This document shows positions 29,310 to 37,953 of a stretch of 64,000 nt of DNA, in pieces; within the stretch, counting starts at the first letter, position 1, and each line of letters begins with the position of its first letter. Source of the DNA: Streptomyces sp. CB02261. Lineage in GTDB: Bacteria; Actinomycetota; Actinomycetes; Streptomycetales; Streptomycetaceae. The notes under the pieces were generated by a model. The model worked only from the letters and a program-made list of their open reading frames with translations, was not told where the DNA came from and did not search any database. Where the stretch lies: NCBI RefSeq assembly GCF_001905665.1, contig NZ_LIVX01000001.1, positions 806,001-870,000 of the forward strand, given 5' to 3'. The translations under genes and the position numbers were made by a program.

Positions 29310-30695
29310 TTACTTGTCCTCGGAGACCTCGGCCTCGCCGGCGGCGGCCTCGACGGCCTCGGCGGCGGTCTCGACCTCGTCCTCGTCGTCGGAGAGGTCG
29401 ACGACCTCACCGTTGGTGTCGACGACCTTGGCTGCCTCGACGACGACCGCGAGGGCCTTGCCGCGGGCGACCTCGCCGACGAGCATCGGCACCTGGCCAC
29501 CCTCGGCCACGGCCTGGGCGAACTGGTCGGGGCTCATGCCGGAGGAGGCGGCACGGCGGAACAGGTGCTCGGTGAGCTCCTCGCGGGAGACGTCGAGCTT
29601 CTCCTTGTTGACGAGCTCATCGAGGATGAACTGCGTCTTGATGCCCTTCTCGGCCTGCTCCTTGGTCTCGGCCAGGAACTCCTCCTCGGTCTTGCCCTGG
29701 ATCTCCAGGTACTTCGCGAGGTCGAGGCCCATCTGGCCGAGCTGGTGGTGCTCCAGGTTGTGCTTGCGGGTGTTGATCTCGTCCTCGAGAAGCTTCTCGG
29801 GCATCGGGACCTCGACCAGCTTGAGGAGCTCGTCGAGGACGCGCTCCTGGGCCTGGGTGGCCTGGTCGAACTGCTTCATGTTCTCGAGGCGCTTGCGGCT
29901 GTCGGCCTTGAGCTCGTCGAGGGTGTCGAACTCCGACGCCAGCTGCGCGAAGTCGTCGTCCAGCTCGGGGAGCTCACGGGCGGCGACGGTGGTGACCTTG
30001 ACGGTGACCTCGGCGTCCTTGCCCTCGGCGGTGCCGCCCTTGAGCTGCGAGGTGAAGGTGGCCTCGCCACCGGCCTCCAGGCCCTTGACGGCCTCGTCGA
30101 TGCCGTCGAGCAGCTCGCCGGAGCCGATGGTGTACGAGACACCGTCGGCGACACCGTCGGGGAGGACCTCGCCGTCGACCTTGGCCTCGAGGTCGATGGT
30201 GACGACGTCGCCGTCCTGGGCGGCGCGCTCGACCGGGGAGGTCGAGGCGAAGCGCTCGCGGAGCTGCTCCACGGACTTCTCGACGTCCTCGTCGGTGACC
30301 TCGACCGCGTCGACGGTGACCTCGATGCCGGAGTAGTCCGGGATCTCGATCGTCGGGCGGATGTCGACCTCGGCGGTGAAGGCCAGCAGCTCGCCGTCCT
30401 TCAGCTCGGTGATGTCGACCTCGGGCTGGCCCAGCGGGTTGACCTCGGCCTCGTTCACGGCCTCGGTGTAGAACTTCGGGAGCGCGTCGTTGACGGCCTC
30501 CTCCAGCACGGCGCCGCGGCCGAACCGCTGGTCGATCACGCGAGCAGGGATCTTGCCCTTACGGAAGCCCTTGACCGTGACCTGCTGGTTGATCTTCTTG
30601 TACGCCGCGTCGAGGCTGTCCTTGAGCTCCTCGAAGGGCACCTCGACAGTGAGCCGAACCCGGGTCGGGTTCAGGGTCTCCACGGCGCTCTTCAC
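29310..30695 (-). CDS. tig: trigger factor
   Basis: Ribosome-bound chaperone and peptidyl-prolyl isomerase acting on nascent chains. 461 residues from GTG 30695 with AAGGAGA 8 bases upstream; the open frame extends further upstream without a ribosome site. N-terminal ribosome-docking loop GFRKGKIP, then the FKBP-like PPIase domain ([18 protein letters not shown], near 150), then the helical C-terminal domain. The acidic tail ([18 protein letters not shown]) is longer than in E. coli. Located upstream of clpP1P2-clpX, as in many bacteria. Confidence 0.97.
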   Translation of the reverse strand: MKSAVETLNPTRVRLTVEVPFEELKDSLDAAYKKINQQVTVKGFRKGKIPARVIDQRFGRGAVLEEAVNDALPKFYTEAVNEAEVNPLGQPEVDITELKDGELLAFTAEVDIRPTIEIPDYSGIEVTVDAVEVTDEDVEKSVEQLRERFASTSPVERAAQDGDVVTIDLEAKVDGEVLPDGVADGVSYTIGSGELLDGIDEAVKGLEAGGEATFTSQLKGGTAEGKDAEVTVKVTTVAARELPELDDDFAQLASEFDTLDELKADSRKRLENMKQFDQATQAQERVLDELLKLVEVPMPEKLLEDEINTRKHNLEHHQLGQMGLDLAKYLEIQGKTEEEFLAETKEQAEKGIKTQFILDELVNKEKLDVSREELTEHLFRRAASSGMSPDQFAQAVAEGGQVPMLVGEVARGKALAVVVEAAKVVDTNGEVVDLSDDEDEVETAAEAVEAAAGEAEVSEDK

Positions 30696-30869
30696 GGTTC
30701 GGTCTCCTTGTGGCTGATTCCTGGAATCCACCGGCGCCGCGTGTGGCGGTTCCGGCGGGTCGGCCCGGTCAGAAAGACACACGGGCACGCAGCTTGCATA
30801 GTAACCGCAAGCGGGATGACGCCCACAACGTGATCAAGAGCGCGCGAGCTGTGCGCGTGATCGTCATGG

Positions 30870-30943
30870 TCGGGGTGGCGGGATTTGAACCCACGGCCTT
30901 CCGCTCCCAAAGCGGACGCGCTACCAAGCTGCGCCACACCCCG
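30870..30943 (-). tRNA. tRNA-Pro (anticodon TGG)
   Basis: 74-base cloverleaf on the minus strand: acceptor CGGGGTG/CACCCCG, anticodon loop TTTGGGA within a CCGCT/AGCGG stem, T-arm GTGGGTTCAAATCCCGC, discriminator A. CCA is not encoded. A TACCCT -10-like hexamer lies at 30958-30963 on the same strand. Confidence 0.96.
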
Positions 30944-31026
30944 TCGGTGCGACACGTAGGGTACATGGACGGAGACTGTCCGGCGCCCCCTCTTTTCCAG
31001 GTGTGCGCGAACCGCCTCCGAACCGC

Positions 31027-31032
31027 TACCAT
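31027..31032 (+). promoter_or_regulatory. candidate -10 of the tRNA-Gly promoter
   Basis: TACCAT lies 43 bases before the first base of tRNA-Gly. No convincing -35 hexamer can be paired with it, so the call is tentative. Confidence 0.3.
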
Positions 31033-31075
31033 GCTCTTCGTGCCGCGGTCCTCGTGACCTGCGGCGCGATGCTGT

Positions 31076-31146
31076 GCGGGCGTAGCTCAATGGTAGAGCA
31101 CTAGTCTTCCAAACTAGCTACGCGGGTTCGATTCCCGTCGCCCGCT
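31076..31146 (+). tRNA. tRNA-Gly (anticodon TCC)
   Basis: 71-base cloverleaf: acceptor GCGGGCG/CGCCCGC, D-arm GCTCAATGGTAGAGC, anticodon loop CTTCCAA in a CTAGT/ACTAG stem, T-arm GCGGGTTCGATTCCCGT, discriminator T. CCA follows in the DNA at 31147-31149. It is divergent from tRNA-Pro. Confidence 0.97.
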
Positions 31147-31155
31147 CCAACAGGC

Positions 31156-31191
31156 CCACGGCCCGGTTCGCCTCTCGCGACCGGGCCGTGG
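31156..31191 (+). terminator. terminator after tRNA-Gly
   Basis: Perfect 12-bp stem (31156-31167 with 31180-31191) beginning 10 bases after the tRNA, followed by TCGTTCC. It may also end the convergent gene at 31223. Confidence 0.8.
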
Positions 31192-31222
31192 TCGTTCCCG
31201 CCGGAAGTCCCCCGCGGAGTTC

Positions 31223-31417
31223 TCAGAACTTGATGGAGGCGACCGTCTGCGTTATCGAGTCCAGGAAGCGCTGGATGTCGTCGGCCATGCCGGTGGAGGC
31301 GAGGAAGAAGCCGAAGAGCACCGCGACCACGGCCGGGCCGCCCTTGAGGTTCCCCCCGCGGATCAACACCACCAGGATGATTGCCAACAGCAACACCACA
31401 GACAGTGAAATGGCCAC
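31223..31417 (-). CDS. small two-helix membrane protein
   Basis: 64 residues from GTG with a GAGGGTG ribosome site about 9 bases upstream. The N-terminal helix is SLSVVLLLAIILVVLI; a short RGGNLKGG loop leads to a second helix, AVVAVLFGFFLASTG. An amphipathic tail ends DSITQTVASIKF. I do not recognise a characterised family, but the clean start, size and codon use indicate a real gene. It is downstream of the phosphatase gene on the same strand (about 167 bases away). Confidence 0.7.
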   Translation of the reverse strand: MAISLSVVLLLAIILVVLIRGGNLKGGPAVVAVLFGFFLASTGMADDIQRFLDSITQTVASIKF

Positions 31418-31584
31418 AACTGATCACACCCTCGGTCGGTCCCGCCTTGCCCACCAGGGAGCCCGAGTCCCGGAACACCCCCCGCTGTCTCCATCGTGCC
31501 ACCAACCCCCCTGCCCTCGCTGCCCGGTGACGAATCGTCTCAGCAGGAGGTCACGGCGAATCCTGGACGAACGGCGCGGGCCCG

Positions 31585-32730
31585 TCAGGCGGGGCGGGAG
31601 ATGAGGAGGAGGGCCCGGTCGTCGTTGACGTCCTTGGCGACGGCTTCGATCAGGTGCCAGGCGACGCCCTCGAAGCCCTCGGCGACGCAGCGGTCGGCCT
31701 CGCCCGTGAGCCGGTCGATGCCCTCGGCGATGTCCCGGTCCGCGGCCTCGACCAGGCCGTCGGTGAAGAGCATCAGGACGTCGCCGGGGCGCAGCGAGCC
31801 CTTGACCGGGTGGAACTCGGCGCCGTCGTAGACACCGAGGAGGGGTCCGTCGGCGGCCTTCTCCTCCCAGCGGCCGCTGCCCGCGTGGAGTTGCAGGGCG
31901 GGGAGGTGGCCGGCGGAGAACAGCTCGTAGTCCCCCGACTCCAGGTCGAGGACGAGATGGATGGAGGTGGCGAAGCCCTCGTCCCAGTTCTGCCGCAGCA
32001 GATAGCCGTTGGCCGCGGGCAGGAAGCCGTGCGGCGGGAGCGAGCCGAGCAGTCCGCCGAAGGCGCCGGAGAGCAGCAGCGAGCGGGAGGCGGCGTCCAT
32101 GCCCTTGCCGGAGACGTCGGTGAGGACGACCTCCAGGGTGCGGCCGCCGTGGGTGCGGGCGGCGACGACGAAGTCGCCGGAGAAGGACTGGCCGCCGGCC
32201 GGGCGCAGCGCCATCTCGCGGTGCCAGCCCTGCGGGAGGCGGGGCAGGGCGCTCTGGACGCGGATGCGTTCGCGCAGGTCGAAGAGCATGGTGCCGCCGC
32301 GCCGCCAGGGCACGCCGACCCGGGCCCGGAACTGGGCGATGAGCAGCCCGAAGAGGCCGCAGGCGGCGACGACGAGGACGGTGCCGGGGGTGACCCGGGC
32401 GGGTCCCTGGGTGTACGGGCCGAGGACGACGGACTCGACGATGAGGGCGCCGGCCGCCGCCGCGTACAGGCCGAGCAGGCTGGCAGGGCGCAGCAGCAGG
32501 CCGCCGGCGACGATGGGCAGGACGAGCGCGGCGGGTGCGCACCAGACCGGGTCGAGGAGCGTGCCGCAGGCGATGGCCGGGATCATCAGGAAGAGCCCGG
32601 CGAACGCGAGCCAGTCGGAGCCGTCCCCGCGGAAGTAGTCGACGCCGGACCTGCGCAGCGCGGTGCGGGCCCGGCGGGCGCGCCTGCGCAACCGGGCCGC
32701 GGTCGTGTTCACTCCGGCGCGGTGTCCCAT
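31585..32730 (-). CDS. membrane PP2C/SpoIIE-type serine phosphatase
   Basis: Predicted protein phosphatase of the SpoIIE/RsbU family, probably acting on an anti-sigma-factor antagonist. 381 residues from ATG 32730. After a basic N-terminus there are four to five membrane helices (WLAFAGLFLMIPAIACGTLL onward, about 35-125). The PP2C domain follows, with FSGDFVVAA, VLTDVSGKGMDAA, FSAGHLPALQLH and LMLFTDGLVEA carrying the metal-binding aspartates. No partner anti-sigma or antagonist gene is adjacent. Streptomyces genomes hold dozens of such phosphatases, so the target cannot be named. Confidence 0.9.
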   Translation of the reverse strand: MGHRAGVNTTAARLRRRARRARTALRRSGVDYFRGDGSDWLAFAGLFLMIPAIACGTLLDPVWCAPAALVLPIVAGGLLLRPASLLGLYAAAAGALIVESVVLGPYTQGPARVTPGTVLVVAACGLFGLLIAQFRARVGVPWRRGGTMLFDLRERIRVQSALPRLPQGWHREMALRPAGGQSFSGDFVVAARTHGGRTLEVVLTDVSGKGMDAASRSLLLSGAFGGLLGSLPPHGFLPAANGYLLRQNWDEGFATSIHLVLDLESGDYELFSAGHLPALQLHAGSGRWEEKAADGPLLGVYDGAEFHPVKGSLRPGDVLMLFTDGLVEAADRDIAEGIDRLTGEADRCVAEGFEGVAWHLIEAVAKDVNDDRALLLISRPA

Positions 32731-32836
32731 TGGCCTGGACCCTATCCATCCCGTCCGGCATCGCGCAGGGGTACCCCGGTGACATTGTGCGCGAAATCGG
32801 GTCGCCCCGGACGGGCGCCGCTGATATCGATGGCAT

Positions 32837-34066
32837 ATGACGACTGAACTGCGGGTTCTCGACCCGTCCGAATGGGACCGCTGGTACGGGGTGTTGGAGC
32901 TTGCGTTCGGAGGTGTCGCGGAGTCGCCGGAGGAGCGACAGCTGTGGCGTGACCTGACCGAGTTCGACCGTTTCATGGGGGCGTGGGACGGCGACCTGTG
33001 TGTGGGGACGGCGGGGGCCTTCACGTTCCGGCTCACGGTGCCGGGGGGCGCGTCGGTCCCGGCGGGCGGGGTGACGATGGTGAGCGTGGCCGGCACGCAC
33101 CGGCGGCGCGGGATCCTGACCTCGATGATGCGGCGGCAGCTGGACGACCTGCGGGCGGCGGGCGAGCCGCTCGCGGTGCTCACGGCCTCGGAGCCGGAGA
33201 TCTACGGGCGGTTCGGGTACGGGGTCGCGGCGTACGCGGCGCGGGCGGTGATCGACACGACGAGGGTGCGGCTCTCGGTGCCGGAGGGCACGGACGGGGT
33301 GGTGCTGCGGCAGGCCGACCTCGCGGAGTCCTCCGCGGTGTGCGAGGCCGTGTACGCGCGTCTCGTGCCGGCGCGGCCGGGGATGACGGCCCGGCGGCCG
33401 GGGTGGGAGCGGCTGCCGCTGATCGACCCCGAGGGCGACCGGGAGGGCGCTTCGCCCCGGCTGTGCGTGCTCGCGGAGCGGGACGGGGAGGTCGTGGGGT
33501 ACGCGCACTACGCGGTCAAGCCGGACTGGTCGTACACGGGGGCCGAGGGGAAGGTGGTCGTGCACCAGCTGATGGGGCTCGATCCGGTGGCGGAGGCGGC
33601 GCTGTGGCGCTTCCTCTGCTCGGTGGACCTGGCCTCGGAGGTACAGCTCCGGAGCCGGCCGGTCGACGACGGCTGGCAGCACCTGGTGAGCGACGTGCGG
33701 CGCTGCGCCCCGACCCTGCGGGACTCGCTGCACGCGCGTCTGGTGGAGGTCGGCGCGGCGCTGGAGGCGCGGACGTATCAGGCGCCGGTGGACGTGGTGC
33801 TGGAGGTCGAGGACGCGTTCTGCCCGTGGAACGAGGGGCGTTGGCGGCTGACCGGGGACCGGAAGGGCGCCGCGTGCGCGCGGACGTCCGAGCCAGCGGA
33901 TCTGTCGCTGTCCGTGCGGGAGTTGGGCTCGGCGTATCTGGGCGGGACCTCGCTGGTGTCGCTGGCCGCGGCCGGGCGGGTGCGGGAGCTGCGCGAGGGG
34001 GCGCTGGTGGAGGCGTCCGTGGCCTTCGGGTCGCCGGTGGCGCCGTGGCTGCCGCACGGGTTCTGA
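32837..34066 (+). CDS. Eis-like GNAT N-acetyltransferase
   Basis: 409-residue relative of mycobacterial Eis, a multi-site amine acetyltransferase. The first GNAT lobe has the acetyl-CoA loop in VSVAGTHRRRGILTSMM and the ASEPEIYGRFGYGVA stretch that carries the catalytic Tyr in Eis. A second GNAT-like lobe and a C-terminal sterol-carrier-like domain follow. The chain ends in Phe (WLPHGF), as Eis does; its terminal carboxylate is the general base there. The substrate is unknown, and aminoglycosides are only one possibility. Divergent from the phosphatase gene, 106 bases apart. Confidence 0.88.
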   Translation: MTTELRVLDPSEWDRWYGVLELAFGGVAESPEERQLWRDLTEFDRFMGAWDGDLCVGTAGAFTFRLTVPGGASVPAGGVTMVSVAGTHRRRGILTSMMRRQLDDLRAAGEPLAVLTASEPEIYGRFGYGVAAYAARAVIDTTRVRLSVPEGTDGVVLRQADLAESSAVCEAVYARLVPARPGMTARRPGWERLPLIDPEGDREGASPRLCVLAERDGEVVGYAHYAVKPDWSYTGAEGKVVVHQLMGLDPVAEAALWRFLCSVDLASEVQLRSRPVDDGWQHLVSDVRRCAPTLRDSLHARLVEVGAALEARTYQAPVDVVLEVEDAFCPWNEGRWRLTGDRKGAACARTSEPADLSLSVRELGSAYLGGTSLVSLAAAGRVRELREGALVEASVAFGSPVAPWLPHGF

Positions 34067-34076
34067 GCGGGGGTCC

Positions 34077-34895
34077 CTAGGGGGCCTGGCAGGTGGGGCA
34101 CCAGAAGAGGTTGCGGGAGGCGAGGTCCGCGGTGCGGATCTCCGTCGCGCAGAGGTGGCAGGGCATCGTCGCCCGGCGGTAGACGTACACCTCGCCGCCG
34201 TGGTCGTCGACGCGCGGCGGGCGGCCCATGGCCTCGGGGGTGTGCTCGGGGCGGACCGTGTCGATGCGGTTGAGCCGTACGCCCTCGCGCATCAGCAGCG
34301 TCAGGTCGGTCCAGATCGCGTCCCACTCCGCCGCCGTGAGGTCCCGGCCGGCGCGGTACGGGTCGATGCCGTGCCGGAAGAGGACCTCGGCGCGGTAGAC
34401 GTTGCCGACGCCGGCGATGACCTTCTGGTCCATGAGCAGGGCGGCGATGGTCGTCCGGGACGTCGAGATCCGGCGCCAGGCCTTGGCGGGGTCGTCGCCC
34501 TCGCGCAGCGGGTCCGGGCCGAGGCGGTCGTGTATCGCCCGCTTCTCGGCGTCCGTGATCAGGGCGCAGGTGGTGGGGCCGCGGAGGTCGACGTACGCGT
34601 CGGCGTGGGCGATCCGCAGCCGGACGGTGTCGGTCGGCGGCGGGGTGGGCGCGCCGGTGGTGTCGCCGAAGGTCACCTTGCCGAAGAGGCCCAGGTGGAT
34701 GTGGATCCACTCCCTGTCCTCGAAGGCGAGGAAGAGGTGCTTGCCGTGGGCCTCGGTGGTCTCGAGGACGGCGCCGTCGAGCAGCGCCGCCGAGTCCGCG
34801 AACCTGCCCTGCGGGCTGGTCACCCGCACGGACCGGCCGCCGAACCGTTCCCGGTGGTCGGCGGCCAGTCGGTGGATCGTGTGCCCCTCGGGCAT
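34077..34895 (-). CDS. nei: endonuclease VIII-like DNA glycosylase (Fpg/Nei)
   Basis: Base-excision repair enzyme for oxidised bases, 272 residues. N-terminal MPEGHTIHRLA has the catalytic P2 and E3, and the sequence resembles mycobacterial Nei1 (SPQGRFADSA, HGKHLFLAF, IHLGLFG). The helix-two-turn-helix is in MDQKVIAGVGNVYRAEVLF. The C-terminal zinc finger is CHLC...CPTC. Its ATG overlaps the rpiB TGA by one base (TGATG), so the two genes are coupled. Confidence 0.95.
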   Translation of the reverse strand: MPEGHTIHRLAADHRERFGGRSVRVTSPQGRFADSAALLDGAVLETTEAHGKHLFLAFEDREWIHIHLGLFGKVTFGDTTGAPTPPPTDTVRLRIAHADAYVDLRGPTTCALITDAEKRAIHDRLGPDPLREGDDPAKAWRRISTSRTTIAALLMDQKVIAGVGNVYRAEVLFRHGIDPYRAGRDLTAAEWDAIWTDLTLLMREGVRLNRIDTVRPEHTPEAMGRPPRVDDHGGEVYVYRRATMPCHLCATEIRTADLASRNLFWCPTCQAP

Positions 34896-35389
34896 CAGGC
34901 GGTCGGCTCCTGCGGGTGGTGGGCCGGGATCGGGGGGAGCTCGCCGGTGGTCTCGTACGCGGTGAGCATGTCGATCCGGCGGGTGTGACGCTCGTCACCG
35001 GAGTACGGGGTGTTGAGGAAGATCTCGACGAACTTGGTCGCCTCTTCCCGGGTGTGCATCCGGCCGCCGACGGAGATCACGTTGGCGTTGTTGTGCTCGC
35101 GGCCGAGGGCGGCGGTCTGCTCGCTCCAGGCGAGGGCGGCGCGCACCCCCTTCACCTTGTTCGCGGCGATCTGCTCACCGTTGCCGGAGCCGCCGATGAC
35201 GATGCCCAGGCTGTCCGCGTCCGCGGCCGTCTTCTCGGCGGCACGCAGGCAGAACGGCGGGTAGTCGTCCAGGGCGTCGTAGATGTGGGGACCGCAGTCG
35301 ACCGGCTCGTGGCCGTGTGCGGTGAGCCACTCGACGAGGTGGTTCTTGAGTTCGTAGCCGGCGTGGTCGGAACCGATGTAGACGCGCAT
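34895..35389 (-). CDS. rpiB: ribose-5-phosphate isomerase B
   Basis: Interconverts ribose 5-phosphate and ribulose 5-phosphate. 164 residues beginning MRVYIGSDHAGYELKNHLVE. The active-site loop reads GIVIGGSGNGEQIAANK: it lacks the Cys used by E. coli RpiB and has the Glu used by mycobacterial RpiB. It also has the actinobacterial C-terminal extension (ELPPIPAHHPQEPTA). Upstream lie about 196 bases of intergenic DNA shared with the divergent permease. Confidence 0.95.
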   Translation of the reverse strand: MRVYIGSDHAGYELKNHLVEWLTAHGHEPVDCGPHIYDALDDYPPFCLRAAEKTAADADSLGIVIGGSGNGEQIAANKVKGVRAALAWSEQTAALGREHNNANVISVGGRMHTREEATKFVEIFLNTPYSGDERHTRRIDMLTAYETTGELPPIPAHHPQEPTA

Positions 35390-35585
35390 GGTGCCGAGTG
35401 TGGCATGTCCGGGCCCGGGTAGCAGGCAGCGGGGTCAGGACCTTCACCCGGCCTGGTACGGACCTTCGACTCTCGCGAGGTCGCTCGTACAACGATCCGG
35501 AATGAGGTCTTCCGATCATCCCTGTTCACGGGGTTCAATGCTCTGGCTCGCGACCCGAGCACCCCCCACACACGAGGAAGCGTTC

Positions 35586-37022
35586 ATGAACACGCAACCG
35601 ACCCTGACGAAGGACGGCGAGGCGACCGGTACCCCCGGTACGTCGCACTCCTCCGACGGTCTCAAGGCCGGACTCAAGAACCGCCACCTGTCGATGATCG
35701 CCATCGGCGGTGTCATCGGCGCCGGTCTGTTCGTCGGCTCCGGCTCCGGCATCGCCGCGGCCGGCCCCGCGATCCTGCTCTCGTACGCACTCGTCGGCAC
35801 CATGGTCGTCTTCGTGATGCGGATGCTCGGCGAGATGGCCGCCGCCCGGCCCTCGTCCGGCTCCTTCTCCGCCTACGCCGACCAGGCGCTCGGCCGCTGG
35901 GCCGGATTCAGCATCGGCTGGCTCTACTGGTTCTTCTGGGTCGTCGTCCTCGCCGTCGAGGCGACCGCCGGCGCGGTCATCCTGGAGAGCTGGATCCCGG
36001 CCGTCCCGCAGTGGGCCTGGGCGCTCATCGTCATGGTCGTGCTCACCGCCACCAACCTGGCCTCGGTCTCCTCGTACGGCGAGTTCGAGTTCTGGTTCGC
36101 CGGCATCAAGGTGGTGGCCATCGCCGCCTTCGTGGTCATCGGCCTGCTCGCGGTCTTCGGCGTGCTGCCGGGCTCCGACAACCCGGGCGCGGGCTTCGCA
36201 CACCTCACCGACGCCGGGGGCTTCTTCCCGATGGGCGCGGGAGCGATCCTGACCGGTGTGCTGATGGTCGTCTTCTCCTTCATGGGCAGCGAGATCGTCA
36301 CCCTGGCCGCCGGTGAGTCCGAGGACCCGCAGAAGGCGGTCACCAAGGCCACCAACAGCGTGATCTGGCGGATCGGCGTCTTCTACCTGGGCTCGATCTT
36401 CGTCGTCCTCACCCTGCTGCCGTGGAACGACAAGTCGATCGTCGACAAGGGCTCGTACGTCGCCGCCCTCGACTCCATCGGCATCCCGCACGCCGGCCAG
36501 GTCATGAACGTGATCGTCCTCACGGCCGTGCTGTCCTGCCTGAACTCCGGCCTCTACACGGCCTCCCGCATGGCCTTCTCGCTCGGCCGGCGCGGTGACG
36601 CGCCGAAGTCCTTCGCCAAGGTCAACAAGCGGGGCGTGCCGACGGCGGCGATCCTCGGCTCGGTCGTCTTCGGCTTCGCCGCGGTGTTCTTCAACTACAA
36701 GTGGCCGGACACCGTCTTCGCCTTCCTGCTCAACTCCTCCGGCGCGGTCGCGCTCTTCGTCTGGCTGGTCATCTGTGTGACCCAGCTGAAGATGCGCGGC
36801 ATCATCCTGCGCGAGACGCCGGAGAAGCTGGTCGTGAAGATGTGGCTCTTCCCGTACCTGACCTGGGCCACGATCGCCATGATCGTCTTCGTCCTGGGCT
36901 ACATGCTGTACGACGGCGGCAGCGCCCGCGAGCAGGTCGTGCTCTCGCTCCTGGTGGCCGCGCTCGTCATCGTGATCGCGCTGGTCAAGGAGCGGTTCGC
37001 GAAGGCCTCCGAGCGCCTGTAG
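35586..37022 (+). CDS. amino acid permease (APC/AAT family), copy 1
   Basis: 478 residues from ATG 35586 with GAGGAAG upstream. Twelve predicted membrane helices; the first has IAIGGVIGAGLFVGSGSGIA, the conserved amino-acid-binding stretch of the AAT/GabP-CycA group. YGEFEFWFAGIKV and the ETPEKLVVKMWLFP loop are also typical. Substrate cannot be fixed from sequence; GABA, aromatic or basic amino acids are possible. Two close paralogues follow at 37954 and 39453. Closed by a strong hairpin shared with bioY. The 196-base upstream region shows no clear promoter. Confidence 0.9.
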   Translation: MNTQPTLTKDGEATGTPGTSHSSDGLKAGLKNRHLSMIAIGGVIGAGLFVGSGSGIAAAGPAILLSYALVGTMVVFVMRMLGEMAAARPSSGSFSAYADQALGRWAGFSIGWLYWFFWVVVLAVEATAGAVILESWIPAVPQWAWALIVMVVLTATNLASVSSYGEFEFWFAGIKVVAIAAFVVIGLLAVFGVLPGSDNPGAGFAHLTDAGGFFPMGAGAILTGVLMVVFSFMGSEIVTLAAGESEDPQKAVTKATNSVIWRIGVFYLGSIFVVLTLLPWNDKSIVDKGSYVAALDSIGIPHAGQVMNVIVLTAVLSCLNSGLYTASRMAFSLGRRGDAPKSFAKVNKRGVPTAAILGSVVFGFAAVFFNYKWPDTVFAFLLNSSGAVALFVWLVICVTQLKMRGIILRETPEKLVVKMWLFPYLTWATIAMIVFVLGYMLYDGGSAREQVVLSLLVAALVIVIALVKERFAKASERL

Positions 37023-37042
37023 CGCCCGAGGTCCCGACGCGG

Positions 37043-37078
37043 GAGGGCCCGCCGTTCCTCGGGGAACGGCGGGCCCTC
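37043..37078. terminator. bidirectional terminator between permease 1 and bioY
   Basis: Perfect 16-bp stem (37043-37058 with 37063-37078), TCGG loop, between the convergent stops at 37022 and 37097. Confidence 0.9.
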
Positions 37079-37096
37079 CTCATGGGTGCGCGGGGC

Positions 37097-37690
37097 TCAG
37101 CCCTTGCGGCCGAGCAGCTTCCAGGCGGCCGGGAGGGCGCCCATCGCCAGGGCGGCCTTGAGGGCGTCGCCGATGAGGAACGGGGTGAGACCGGCGGCGA
37201 CGGCCTGGCCGAGGGTCATGCCGGTGGCGAGCGCCAGGTAGGGCACGCCGACCGCGTAGATGATCGCGGAGCCGAGGGCCATCGCGCCGGCCGTGCGGAG
37301 CACCGAGCGGTCGGCGCCGCGGCGGGCGAGGGCGCCGACGACGGTGGCGGCGAGGAGCATGCCGAGGATGTACCCGAAGGAGGGCATGCCGTAGCCGGAG
37401 GTGGCCTGCGCGAACCACGGCACGCCCGCCATGCCGGCCACCGCGTACAGCGCGAGGGCGAGGAAGCCGCGGCGGGCGCCGAGGGCGGTGCCGACGAGCA
37501 GGGCGGCGAAGGTCTGGCCGGAGACGGGGACCGGGGAGCCGGGGACCGGGACGGAGAGCTGCGCGGCGAGGCCGGTGAGGGCGGCGCCGCCGACGACGAG
37601 CGCGATGTCGCGGGTGCGGCTCGACGGGAGCAGGTCGGCGAGGACGGTGCCCGCACGGAGGGTACGGGCGGGGGCGGCGGCGGTGCTCAT
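37097..37690 (-). CDS. bioY: biotin transporter BioY
   Basis: Substrate-binding membrane component of the ECF-type biotin importer. 197 residues from ATG 37690 (GGAG 5 bases upstream) with about six helices. Signature segments are PVPGSPVPVSGQTFAALLVG and FGYILGMLLAA. No bioM/bioN energising genes are adjacent, so it works alone or with distant partners. An imperfect palindrome 53-68 bases upstream may be an operator. Confidence 0.95.
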   Translation of the reverse strand: MSTAAAPARTLRAGTVLADLLPSSRTRDIALVVGGAALTGLAAQLSVPVPGSPVPVSGQTFAALLVGTALGARRGFLALALYAVAGMAGVPWFAQATSGYGMPSFGYILGMLLAATVVGALARRGADRSVLRTAGAMALGSAIIYAVGVPYLALATGMTLGQAVAAGLTPFLIGDALKAALAMGALPAAWKLLGRKG

Positions 37691-37742
37691 CGGTACTCCG
37701 CGAGGGTGAGGGTGGGTGGGACAGGTTGACGGTATGCCAGGA

Positions 37743-37758
37743 GTGAACGCTCGCTCAC
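37743..37758 (-). promoter_or_regulatory. TetR-type palindrome upstream of bioY
   Basis: GTGAACGCTCGCTCAC is symmetric at 12 of 16 positions and lies 53-68 bases before the bioY start. TGAAC-type palindromes are bound by BioQ, a TetR regulator of biotin genes in other actinobacteria; the match is partial. Confidence 0.35.
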
Positions 37759-37953
37759 CGTCAGCGGCCGACAAAGCGCATGCCAGCCGCTTCATCAGGT
37801 TCTGACAAAGGATGGTTTTTCTGCGGGGCGCCACGTGACCCTTGTCACTGGGATCTCTGCAGCAGACGCCCCTTTTGCGTCAGAGGGAGGTCAACAGAGA
37901 GACTGTGGAGTCTCCATAAAGTGCCTATTCCCCGAGAGCGCGAGTCCCCCACC

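Noticed and set aside
31424..34057. An 877-codon open frame on the minus strand across the phosphatase and Eis-like genes
   Set aside because: It overlaps two well-supported genes in other frames and reads as Arg/Pro-rich filler.
35524..35537. PHO box from two GTTCA motifs before permease 1
   Set aside because: The spacing is 9 bases rather than 11, and the rest of the units do not match.
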